Assembly: GCA_964641895.1 (NCBI GenBank)
Contig: CAZXLA010000227.1
Span: forward strand, 1 to 5,541
DNA: 5,541 nt
Reading direction: 5' to 3'
DNA from: UBA2421 sp964641895
GTDB taxonomy: Bacteria > Planctomycetota > Phycisphaerae > Tepidisphaerales > Tepidisphaeraceae
Shown here: in pieces, positions 1 through 5,541 of the stretch
Position numbering within the stretch: position 1 is the stretch's first letter
Layout of the letters: each line of letters starts with the position of its first letter
Translations under genes and position numbers: made by a program
Notes under the pieces: generated by a model
Seen by the model: the letters and a program-made list of their open reading frames with translations, nothing else
What the model was told of the DNA's origin: nothing
The model's database searches: none

Positions 1-2
1 AT

Positions 3-1520
3 CTGAAACTCGCGTGGACCAACCGCAATGGCAAATGGCTCACCCACCGCCTCGATGCCGCCGGCGACGTGGGGACTTTTTCCAGCATCGCGATTGACGG
101 CAGTACCGGCCTGATTCGCGCCGCGTACGCAGACGCCACCAACAAAGCGTTGAAATTCGCCGGGCAGAAAGCTGACGGCACGTTCACCCTGCAGACGGTT
201 GACGCATCCACCGTCGGCGGCGTGCGGTGGGTATCGCTTGCGGTTGCGGCTTCTTCCGACCTTCTGGGCATTTCCTACTTCGACGTCAGCAAGCGCGATC
301 TGAAGTACGCCGAATTCAAAGATGCCTGGACGACGCAGCGCGTCGCCACGCGCAGTACCCAGGGCGAGTTTTCGCAACTTCATTTCAACAAAGGCACGCC
401 GTCAATCGTTTCGTTCAATCGAACGCTCGGAACGGTCAACCTCGCCATGCCGTCACGCGATGCCTGGAATACGCGGGTTATCGGCTGGTCGTCCGGGCAA
501 GTGGTCGCTGCGGCAAGTCGATCGGGCGATCTGGCGTTTTCAATGCTCTCTTTGAACGGCCGGCAAATTCTCACACCCGGCGACACGACGCAGGCAAAGC
601 CTGATCCCAACGACGCCGCTGCCCGTCTGGTCGATTGGAAGACCATCGGCGGGTCGACCAATAATGCCGCTAACCGTCGCATCGGCTGGAACATCAAATC
701 CGACGGCTGGTCGGGCTTCGTCGCCAAGCATGTGGCGCCGCTGATTCCGCTGGGCATGAAGCGCACGCTGCTGCACAACCCGTTCGGCACGTTGGCCAGC
801 GATGGCGTGTTTCAGTTCGATCAATTCGTTGATGCCAAGGCCGCGGGGTTGAACTGGTTGACGGACGGATTCGCCGAGGCATTCAGGCCGGTAACCGCCG
901 CCGGCATCGAAGTGATTGGTTATTTGGGGTCACTTCCGTACGACGATGAGTTTTCAAGCATCAACAATGTTGATGATTACATGGCGCGCGTAAAACAGTC
1001 GATTCAACCGCTGATCGATGCCGGCATGTCCGTCGCGTTTGACTACATCGTCAGCGCCACATCTAACGACTGGGCTTTTCAGGTTGTTCAGTCATTGCGC
1101 GACAGCGGCGTGAAGGTGTACGCAGAAAACCGCCCACCAGCTAATGCACCGTATTGGCATTCCCATGCGACGATTCACGTTGAAGATTCGTTTCAGCAAT
1201 ACGATCCGGCCCGCAACGCAAGCTCGTGGTGGGCGGCGCGGAACGAAACCCTGCGTGGGGAAATTCTAAGATTTGTCGGCACGCCGCCCAGCGGCACCTC
1301 ATGGAACACGTGGCAGACGCGAACCGCCAAGAAAATACTGGCTGACGGCGATACCGCCCTTATCGCTTTTTTAGGCCTGCGCGACACCGGCATGACGCCA
1401 CAGACTTTCCTCGACGCGGCAAGGGCGGCCGGGCCGGCTTCCCTGCCCATCGGCGGCACTTCGGGCTTTACGCCCGTGCTGGTTCCGATTCCCCGGGCGA
1501 TCGACCTGATCAAAGAATAA
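3..1520 (+). CDS. Beta-propeller-like repeat protein with C-terminal barrel-like domain, 5' partial
   Basis: The reading frame is open from the first bases of the window, so the true start lies upstream; 505 residues are visible before TAA. Residues 1-190 contain about four units of 44-50 residues, each opening with a LK[LFY]A-like strand (residues 1, 50, 100 and a weaker VNLA at 145). Units 1 and 2 also share a hydrophobic strand about 30 residues later. This pattern fits blades of a beta-propeller. Residues 207-505 form a different domain, beginning near VDWKTIGG. It has alternating strands and helices, including GMKRTLLHNPFG, GIEVIGYLGSLPYDDE, GMSVAFDYIV and GVKVYAENRP. Acidic residues D347, E375 and E394 sit near predicted strand ends, as in (beta/alpha)8 glycosidase-like barrels. 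A secreted or surface carbohydrate-binding or hydrolysing role is only an inference; no signal peptide is visible because the N-terminus is missing. I cannot assign a named family. An in-frame GTG at 69 is internal, since homologous repeat sequence continues upstream of it. Confidence 0.85.
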   Translation: MKLAWTNRNGKWLTHRLDAAGDVGTFSSIAIDGSTGLIRAAYADATNKALKFAGQKADGTFTLQTVDASTVGGVRWVSLAVAASSDLLGISYFDVSKRDLKYAEFKDAWTTQRVATRSTQGEFSQLHFNKGTPSIVSFNRTLGTVNLAMPSRDAWNTRVIGWSSGQVVAAASRSGDLAFSMLSLNGRQILTPGDTTQAKPDPNDAAARLVDWKTIGGSTNNAANRRIGWNIKSDGWSGFVAKHVAPLIPLGMKRTLLHNPFGTLASDGVFQFDQFVDAKAAGLNWLTDGFAEAFRPVTAAGIEVIGYLGSLPYDDEFSSINNVDDYMARVKQSIQPLIDAGMSVAFDYIVSATSNDWAFQVVQSLRDSGVKVYAENRPPANAPYWHSHATIHVEDSFQQYDPARNASSWWAARNETLRGEILRFVGTPPSGTSWNTWQTRTAKKILADGDTALIAFLGLRDTGMTPQTFLDAARAAGPASLPIGGTSGFTPVLVPIPRAIDLIKE

Positions 1521-1535
1521 CGGCAAAGTGATTGG

Positions 1536-1587
1536 GGCAGTGACCGCGGAAAAAATTGTGGTTCGATGCACCTCTGGCAGTAACCGC
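1536..1587. repeat. Pair of 12-bp direct repeats upstream of the antiporter gene
   Basis: GGCAGTGACCGC (1536-1547) and GGCAGTAACCGC (1576-1587) are identical except for one base and lie 40 bp apart start to start. They fall in the short gap between the repeat protein and the antiporter. Forty base pairs is close to four helical turns, so they could be a two-site operator for the antiporter gene. That is inference; no convincing promoter or rho-independent terminator was seen in this gap. Confidence 0.4.
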
Positions 1588-1614
1588 CGCGCGCTGTTAA
1601 ACCTCTCTATCTGA

Positions 1615-3234
1615 ATGAGTGATTGGATCATCCCCGGCGCGCTGGCCTCGGCCGGCGGCACGTCGCAACTAATTGAAGTGGTGCTCGGCCTGCTGCTCAT
1701 CGTCGCCGCCATGGCGATGGTGGCGGAAAAGCTGCGCCTTCCCTACCCCATCCTGCTGGTGATCGCAGGCATGGGCATCGGCTTCGTTCCCGGGCTGCCG
1801 CCGGTGAAGCTTGCGCCGGAGTACGTTTTTCTGCTTTTCCTTCCGCCGCTTCTCTATTACTCGGGCAGTCACACGACGTGGCGTGATTTCCGCCAAAACC
1901 TCCGGCCCATTCTTATGCTTGCGTTCGGCCTGGTGATTTTCACCACCGCCGTCGTAGCCATTGTCATCCGCGCGTTGATTCCAGAGATTCCCTGGGCCGC
2001 CGCCATCGCGCTGGGGGCCATTGTCAGTCCACCGGATGCCGTCGCCGCCGCAGCCATCGCGCAGCGATTGGCGGTGCCCAAACGCATCGTCACTATTTTG
2101 GAAGGCGAGTCGTTGATCAACGATGCCGCCGCGCTGGTGCTGTACAAAATCGCCATCGCCGCCGCCATGACCGGCATGCTGCAAGGCGAGCTGATGCACG
2201 CGACTTGGAAACTGCCGCTGGTGGGATTGGGCGGCGTGGCGATCGGCCTGATTGCAGGATGGGTGACGCTTCAAGTGCGCCGCCGCGTGCAACTCATCAG
2301 CGTCGAAGGCACCATCGCTCTGCTCACGCCCTACGTCGCCTATCTCCCCGCCGAATGGCTCGGTTGCAGCGGCGTGCTGGCGGCGGTGGCGGCCGGGGTT
2401 TACATGTCGCGGCAGGCGCCGCGCTATCTCACCGGCCGAAGTCGCTTGCGCGATGCGGCAGTGTGGGAAACGCTCGTCTTCCTCCTCAACGGTTTAATTT
2501 TCATCTTGATCGGTTTGCAATTGCCCGAAGTGGTGTCGTCGCTATCAGAAATCTCCGCGCGGCGATTGCTTTGGTGGTCGCTGTGCATCAGCGGCGCGGT
2601 GATCGTCGTACGCCTGCTGTGGGTTTATCCGATGGCGGTTTTACCGCGGCTGCTGGTGCCGTCGATCCGCAAGAACGATCCGATGCCGCCCTTCAGTTTT
2701 CTCACGGTCATCGGGTGGGCCGGAATGCGCGGCATCGTCACGCTGGCGGCGGCGCTGGCGCTGCCGATCGACTTTCCGTTTCGCAATCACATCATCTTTC
2801 TATCGTTCGCGGTGATCCTGGCAACGCTGGTTTTTCAGGGCCTCACGCTTCCCCCCATGATCCGCTTCTTCGGCCTCGGCGACGATGGCTCGATCATGCG
2901 CGAAGAGCGCGAAGCCCGCTGGGAAGCCACGCACGCAGCTTTGGCGCGGCTCGAAGCGATGGCCTTTACCGATGAAGTTCCGCCGGAGGTTGCAAGGCGC
3001 ATCCGCGAAAGCTACGACGAACGGCTGGCGGCGCTCACCCGTGTCCGCGAGTTGAACAACGAAAGCACCGACTACGACTGCCCGCTGGAAACCCTGGCGC
3101 GCGTACACCGCGAAGTGCTGATCGCCGAGCGGAAAATGGTGACCTTCCTCCGCGATCAGAACATCGTCGGCGACGAAGTGCTGCGGCGGCTGATCGAAGA
3201 AATCGACCTGGAAGAAGCGAAGCTGGTCGGTTGA
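1615..3234 (+). CDS. Na+/H+ antiporter, CPA1 (NhaP/YjcE-like) family
   Basis: This 539-residue membrane protein should exchange cytoplasmic Na+ (or K+) for external H+ across the inner membrane, supporting pH and sodium homeostasis. About 12-13 hydrophobic segments lie between residues 20 and 416. The ion-binding core of the family is visible: SPPDAV with D141 in the fifth helix region and GESLINDA with the Asn169-Asp170 pair in the sixth. The conserved GMRGIVTLAAALALP segment with R372 precedes the last membrane helix. Residues 421-539 form a charged, helical, Glu/Arg-rich cytoplasmic tail. Total length is close to the long bacterial NhaP-type antiporters such as E. coli YjcE (about 550 residues). 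The ATG at 1615 gives a short hydrophilic N-terminus before helix 1, as expected, but no Shine-Dalgarno sequence precedes it. It lies 94 bases after the preceding gene and probably has its own promoter, which I could not identify. Cation preference cannot be read from the sequence; K+/H+ exchange is possible. Confidence 0.95.
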   Translation: MSDWIIPGALASAGGTSQLIEVVLGLLLIVAAMAMVAEKLRLPYPILLVIAGMGIGFVPGLPPVKLAPEYVFLLFLPPLLYYSGSHTTWRDFRQNLRPILMLAFGLVIFTTAVVAIVIRALIPEIPWAAAIALGAIVSPPDAVAAAAIAQRLAVPKRIVTILEGESLINDAAALVLYKIAIAAAMTGMLQGELMHATWKLPLVGLGGVAIGLIAGWVTLQVRRRVQLISVEGTIALLTPYVAYLPAEWLGCSGVLAAVAAGVYMSRQAPRYLTGRSRLRDAAVWETLVFLLNGLIFILIGLQLPEVVSSLSEISARRLLWWSLCISGAVIVVRLLWVYPMAVLPRLLVPSIRKNDPMPPFSFLTVIGWAGMRGIVTLAAALALPIDFPFRNHIIFLSFAVILATLVFQGLTLPPMIRFFGLGDDGSIMREEREARWEATHAALARLEAMAFTDEVPPEVARRIRESYDERLAALTRVRELNNESTDYDCPLETLARVHREVLIAERKMVTFLRDQNIVGDEVLRRLIEEIDLEEAKLVG

Positions 3235-3241
3235 AAAGCCT

Positions 3242-3463
3242 GATTAGGCCGCAGATGAACGCCGATGAACGCAGATCAATGCAAGAGAAGGGAGGGTCTC
3301 GGCAGGCTGAAAATTGTCCCGGCTCCGCATTCTGCATCCAAAGTTCGCCTGTTCAGTATTGCCACCGAACGCTTCATGATTAGTCCGTGCATGAAATAGC
3401 TCGATTCGCGCGCGTCGCCACCCTTTCCCATCGGTGTTCATCGGCGTTCATCTGCGGCCAATC
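3242..3463. repeat. Inverted-repeat element IR1
   Basis: A 24-bp arm at 3247-3270 (GGCCGCAGATGA...) is matched exactly in inverted orientation at 3436-3459, with 165 bases between. Short flanking matches (GATT/AATC) extend the ends by a few bases, with one inserted base on the left. Each arm is built of 10-bp units of the type GATGAACGCC, with a third degraded unit on the inner side of each. The element begins eight bases after the antiporter stop codon. It may act as a 3' structure or partial terminator, although there is no T-run typical of rho-independent termination. Repeats of this GATGAAC type are, from general knowledge, common between genes in planctomycetes and other environmental bacteria. 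Confidence 0.85.
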
Positions 3464-3498
3464 GGGCGAATGCGTTTGGGTTGAAGGGGCGGGGCGTG

Positions 3499-3536
3499 TA
3501 TCCTACCCGGTAATGAGTGATGGATTATCCTACCCG
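3499..3536. repeat. 11-bp direct repeat flanking a start codon
   Basis: TATCCTACCCG occurs at 3499-3509 and again at 3526-3536, on either side of the ATG at 3513. The upstream copy could include a -10-like TATCCT only eight bases before the start codon, and the second copy encodes part of residues 5-8 of the protein. This may be coincidence or a small duplication; a role as a repeated operator is speculative. Confidence 0.35.
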
Positions 3537-4112
3537 CCGATTGGACCGAATTCGGATCAACCCGGCGATGAAAACACGATTTTTACGCAGAAGTTTCAGC
3601 ACCAGCCGGTGGGCGCGCGGGTGCCGGATCGGCTCAAAACCGGCGTTTTGAGCACCGGGCAGTTGATTCTCGATACGCCCAAAGAGTTTGTGGTGGATTT
3701 CCTGCAAGCCCTGACGCGCCCGCCGCAGATTGTGGCGCGGGTGATTATGGCTCCGCAGACGATGAATGAGTTCATCACGGCTTTGCGCGACAACCTTGCG
3801 CGGTACACCGATCGCTTCGGCCCCCCGCCTCCGCTGCAGCTTCCGCCTAATCCTCCGCGGCCGACGATTCAGGAAATTTATGAGCAGTTTAAGCTGCCCG
3901 AAGAGTTGTGGAGCGGGCAGTATTGCAACAGCGTGCTGATCGGCCACTCGGCCGCCGAGTTTAGTTTTGATTTCATCACCGGCTTTTACCCCACCGCCGC
4001 CGTGAACGCGCGGGTGTTTGTATCGGCCCCGCACGCGCCTCGGATGGTGGATGCGTTTTCGTCGGCGTACCAGAATTTCATGCGTCGCCAGCAGCAACCG
4101 CCTCAACCGTAA
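3513..4112 (+). CDS. DUF3467 protein with two DUF3467-like halves
   Basis: This is a 199-residue soluble protein with no signal peptide or membrane segment. Residues 1-42 form a polar N-terminal tail ending in FTQKFQHQPVGARVPDR. Residues 43-103 form one DUF3467-like unit: a TPKEFVVDF strand, then QIVARVIMAPQTMNEFITALRDNLARYTDRFG. A Pro-rich linker at 104-118 (PPPPLQLPPNPPRP) and a short helix (IQEIYEQFKLPEELW) lead to a second unit at 134-192: GQYCNSVLIGHSAAEFSFDF, then ARVFVSAPHAPRMVDAFSSAYQNFMRR. The two halves align over EF-x-x-DF, ARV and the final amphipathic helix. DUF3467 proteins are typically about 100 residues with one such unit, and their molecular role is not established, so I give none. 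The frame is open back to a GTG at 3387, but that extension would translate the right arm of IR1 and looks non-native; the ATG at 3513 begins a family-like N-terminus. No clear Shine-Dalgarno is present; a purine-rich run at 3483-3494 is too distant. Confidence 0.88.
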   Translation: MSDGLSYPPIGPNSDQPGDENTIFTQKFQHQPVGARVPDRLKTGVLSTGQLILDTPKEFVVDFLQALTRPPQIVARVIMAPQTMNEFITALRDNLARYTDRFGPPPPLQLPPNPPRPTIQEIYEQFKLPEELWSGQYCNSVLIGHSAAEFSFDFITGFYPTAAVNARVFVSAPHAPRMVDAFSSAYQNFMRRQQQPPQP

Positions 4113-4120
4113 TGGTGCTG

Positions 4121-4314
4121 GCCCGCACTATTCATAAGAACCACAGATGAACACGGATAAACACCGATAAGAAATTGACTGATGGCAGAATTCATCCCAC
4201 CTCGCCCAGCGCACGTGCTTTCGCGACGTGGGAACGAAATCGACTCAATTTAGTTTTTTATCCGTGTCCATCTGTGTTCATCTGTGGTTCCAGCTCTTTC
4301 TGAATAATCCGGGC
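4121..4314. repeat. Long nested inverted-repeat element IR2
   Basis: The core arms at 4138-4170 and 4258-4290 match over 33 bases with four mismatches; the outer 17 (GAACCACAGATGAACAC) are perfect. Pairing continues both ways. Inward, AAATTGACTGAT (from 4172) pairs imperfectly with the sequence just left of the right arm, and CCCAC (4196-4200) pairs with GTGGG (4228-4232). Outward, TATTCA (4129-4134) pairs with TGAATA (4301-4306), and GCCCG (4121-4125) with CGGGC (4310-4314). A small palindrome, GCACGTGC, lies near the centre at 4211-4218. The whole is one imperfect palindrome of about 194 bp filling most of the gap between the DUF3467 and GNAT genes. The arms consist of three GATGAACACG-like 10-bp units, related to IR1. 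It has no coding capacity. Confidence 0.85.
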
Positions 4315-4344
4315 TAGCAAACACGCCCTATCGGAACACGCCCG

Positions 4345-4920
4345 ATGGAACACACCGAGCAAATTTTCCTGCGCACCGCCCGGCTGATTCTTCGCCCGCC
4401 ATTGCGCCAAGACCGGCGTGAGTTCATCCGCGTGCATGAACTGAGCCGACACCTGCACGACCCGTTCTCGCCGTTGATGACCGAAACGCTCGAAGAACGC
4501 TTCGACATGGAATTAGCGAGCTCGGAATCCGAACAAAGCGACGGCACCGGCGCCCGTTTCATCGGCATGTTGCCCGACGGCCGGCACGCGGCGTACGTCA
4601 ACCTCTCGCAAATCTTCCGCCGATTATTCCAGAATGCAGTCATGGGCTGGCGCGCCAATGCCGAAGTGACGGCGCAAGGTTACTGCACCGAAGCCGTCGA
4701 TGCGGTGCTCAATTTTGCGTTCGCAGCGGCGCCGCAGGGCCTCGGCCTGCACCGCGTGCAGGCGGGCGTGATCCCGCGCAATGTCGCCAGCCTGCGCGTG
4801 GCAGAAAAGTGCGGCTTCCGCCGCGAGGGGCTCGCCGCCCAATATCTGCAAATTGCCGGTGTATGGGAAGACCACATCCTGCTGGCCAAACTGGCGGGCG
4901 AACACCTCAAAACCCTGTAA
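4345..4920 (+). CDS. GNAT-family N-acetyltransferase, RimJ/RimL-like
   Basis: This 191-residue cytoplasmic enzyme is expected to move an acetyl group from acetyl-CoA to an amine, probably a protein N-terminus as in RimJ/RimL. The N-terminal TARLILRPP (11-19) is the usual opening strand of this subfamily. The acetyl-CoA pyrophosphate-binding loop lies around TAQGYCTEAV (109-118), where a Q-G-Y pattern replaces the classic Q-x-x-G-x-G/A form; this variant is common in RimJ-type proteins. GLHRVQAGVIPRNVASLRVAEKCGF (134-158) is the conserved strand, Asn-containing turn and helix of motif B, and IAGVWEDHILLAKL (170-183) is the typical closing strand. VNLSQIFRRLFQNAVMGWRAN (85-105) is close to the RimJ signature. 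The substrate cannot be settled: ribosomal protein S5, another protein or a small molecule are all possible. The ATG at 4345 gives the normal family N-terminus; the nearest GGA is about ten bases upstream and is a weak ribosome site. The gene stands alone between IR2 and IR3. Confidence 0.93.
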   Translation: MEHTEQIFLRTARLILRPPLRQDRREFIRVHELSRHLHDPFSPLMTETLEERFDMELASSESEQSDGTGARFIGMLPDGRHAAYVNLSQIFRRLFQNAVMGWRANAEVTAQGYCTEAVDAVLNFAFAAAPQGLGLHRVQAGVIPRNVASLRVAEKCGFRREGLAAQYLQIAGVWEDHILLAKLAGEHLKTL

Positions 4921-4930
4921 CGGCTGCTTG

Positions 4931-5170
4931 GGGTCTAACGCTTCTTTTTGGCGGTCGGTCGGTGCGTCACGAGAAAGTTAAGCACGAAGAATCGAAGAAA
5001 CGAAGTGGACGGTCTGGCCCAAGTTGCACCCTGTTGGACACGGGTCACTGAAAGATGGAATAGATATTTGTCGATCCGCGTCGGATAGAGATCACCTGCC
5101 TTCGCTTCTTCGCTTCTTCGTGTTGACCCGAATTTTTTCGCGATCATCGCCAAGAAACAGCGTTAGACCC
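4931..5170. repeat. Nested inverted-repeat element IR3
   Basis: Two pairs of arms are nested. The outer pair is GGGTCTAACGCT (4931-4942), matched exactly in reverse complement at 5159-5170, and similarity continues inward through a TTGGCG motif. The inner pair is 4983-5005 against 5100-5122, 23 bases with two mismatches, built of CGAAGAAN units at an 8-bp period. The 94-base centre carries two small hairpins: ATCCG-cgt-CGGAT (5074-5086) and a bulged CCCTGT-tgg-ACACGGG (5029-5044). The element starts 10 bases after the acetyltransferase stop codon. It differs in sequence from IR1 and IR2 but has the same design of an inverted pair of short-period tandem arms. No open reading frame of note lies inside. 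Confidence 0.82.
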
Positions 5171-5196
5171 ACTGCTTGAACTGGGTTCGATTTTTC

Positions 5197-5225
5197 TTGA
5201 CTTTCATCATTTTTGTTCGTATATT
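5197..5225 (+). promoter_or_regulatory. Sigma70-type promoter candidate
   Basis: TTGACT (5197-5202) and TATATT (5220-5225) each match the sigma70 consensus at five of six positions and are separated by the ideal 17 bases. A T-rich stretch just upstream (5190-5195) could aid binding. Transcription would begin near 5232 and run rightward through the 11-bp repeat array. It is the best promoter-like sequence I found in the window. No gene of normal size follows within the window, so the product is either a leader RNA for a gene beyond 5541 or a non-coding RNA. Confidence 0.6.
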
Positions 5226-5330
5226 GTTTGGTAGTTGATGGTTGGTGTGGCAGACGCCATTGCTGGCAATCAGAAGGTGTAACGATGGGGTCGGAAAACG
5301 GTTGGTTTCGGATCGATTAAGGCACCTTTT

Positions 5331-5396
5331 GGACATGGTTGGGGCACGGTTTGGACCTGATTTGGACCTGATTTGGACCCGGTTCGGACATGGTTT
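5331..5396 (+). repeat. Tandem array of six 11-bp units
   Basis: Six consecutive 11-base units of the form GGACNTGRTTT occupy this stretch. Units 3 and 4 are identical (GGACCTGATTT), unit 1 and unit 6 share GGACATGGTT, and units 2 and 5 differ at a few positions. Possible degraded units lie just upstream (GGATCGATTAA at 5310-5320, then a 10-base GGCACCTTTT). Because the period is not a multiple of three, translation would cycle through all frames, which argues against a coding repeat. The period is close to one helical turn, so copies of a protein-binding site would face the same side of DNA; in RNA it gives regularly spaced GGA triplets. Confidence 0.85.
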
Positions 5397-5541
5397 TTAT
5401 GGCCGTCGAAATGTCGTAACGATCTTTGAAATAATGGCTTATACGATTTTTTGCTCTCCCACGACGCCGTAACATCTTTTTTATCTGGGCGGCGGCGCGA
5501 AGCGGGTGGTCAAGGTTGCTGCTAAACCAGCGCTTGTGCCG

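Larger units (their letters stand above)
4921..5541. other. Long region without a convincing gene, probably regulatory or leader DNA
   Basis: No reading frame here has the composition of a real protein. The region holds IR3 in its left half, then an AT-rich stretch with a promoter-like sequence, a small palindrome (ATTGC-tg-GCAAT at 5259-5270), a tandem array of 11-bp units, and T-runs at 5446-5452 and 5478-5482. The last 69 bases are open in the frame beginning at 5473; from a GTG at 5506 they would read VVKVAAKPALVP. A gene could therefore start at the right edge, but too little is visible to call it. The most likely reading is a long 5' leader for a gene just beyond the window, or a non-coding transcript. 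Confidence 0.6.

Noticed and set aside
1669..2292. 207-codon open frame on the - strand within the antiporter gene
   Set aside because: It is His/Gln-rich out-of-frame translation opposite a well-supported transporter gene, a normal effect of GC-rich coding DNA.
2205..2975. 256-codon open frame on the + strand overlapping the antiporter
   Set aside because: It is a shifted frame of the antiporter with Arg/Gly/Ala-rich, low-information composition and no domain.
3387..3512. 42-residue N-terminal extension of the DUF3467 protein from a GTG
   Set aside because: It would translate the right arm of the IR1 repeat and has no family-like sequence; the ATG at 3513 is preferred.
3235..5170. Conventional rho-independent terminators at the ends of the three complete genes
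   Set aside because: The inverted repeats have long spacers between their arms and no T-run directly after a compact GC stem, so I call them repeats, with termination only as a possibility.
5331..5396. CRISPR array
   Set aside because: The 11-bp units abut without spacers and are far too short; no cas gene is present.
5242..5472. 76-codon open frame from a TTG start on the + strand
   Set aside because: It crosses the 11-bp tandem array, whose period shifts frame at each unit, has a TTG start without a ribosome site, and shows no recognisable protein features. It is better read as leader or non-coding DNA.
5506..5541. Possible gene start with GTG at the right edge (VVKVAAKPALVP)
   Set aside because: Only 12 codons are visible, with no clear ribosome site. 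It is mentioned in the region description but not called.

Overview
The window is GC-rich bacterial DNA, and every gene I can support lies on the + strand. The best inference for its source is a planctomycete, perhaps of the Phycisphaerae or an environmental relative. This rests on a protein with two DUF3467-type halves, a large secreted-looking repeat protein joined to a barrel-like domain, starts without clear Shine-Dalgarno sequences, and intergenic inverted repeats built from GATGAACRCN-like units. None of these proves the taxonomy.

Layout: (1) The 3' part of a large protein (3-1520) has about four beta-propeller-like repeats followed by a roughly 300-residue domain that looks like an alpha/beta barrel. 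(2) After a 94-base gap comes a complete CPA1-type Na+/H+ antiporter (1615-3234). (3) A 278-base gap holds inverted-repeat element IR1. (4) A 199-residue protein with two DUF3467-like halves follows (3513-4112). (5) A 232-base gap is mostly filled by IR2, a nested imperfect palindrome. (6) Next is a RimJ/RimL-type GNAT acetyltransferase (4345-4920). (7) The last 621 bases hold no convincing gene. They contain a third nested inverted repeat (IR3), a near-consensus sigma70-type promoter and six tandem 11-bp units.

The genes do not form an obvious pathway. Ion/pH homeostasis, an uncharacterised DUF3467 protein and a protein acetyltransferase sit side by side as separate units, with a repeat element after each of the last three. 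The two most unusual things are this recurring inverted-repeat architecture, whose arms are themselves short tandem repeats (period 10 in IR1 and IR2, period 8 in IR3), and the promoter with its 11-bp GGA repeat leader at the right end. I found no rRNA, tRNA, CRISPR array, transposase or recognised defence system.
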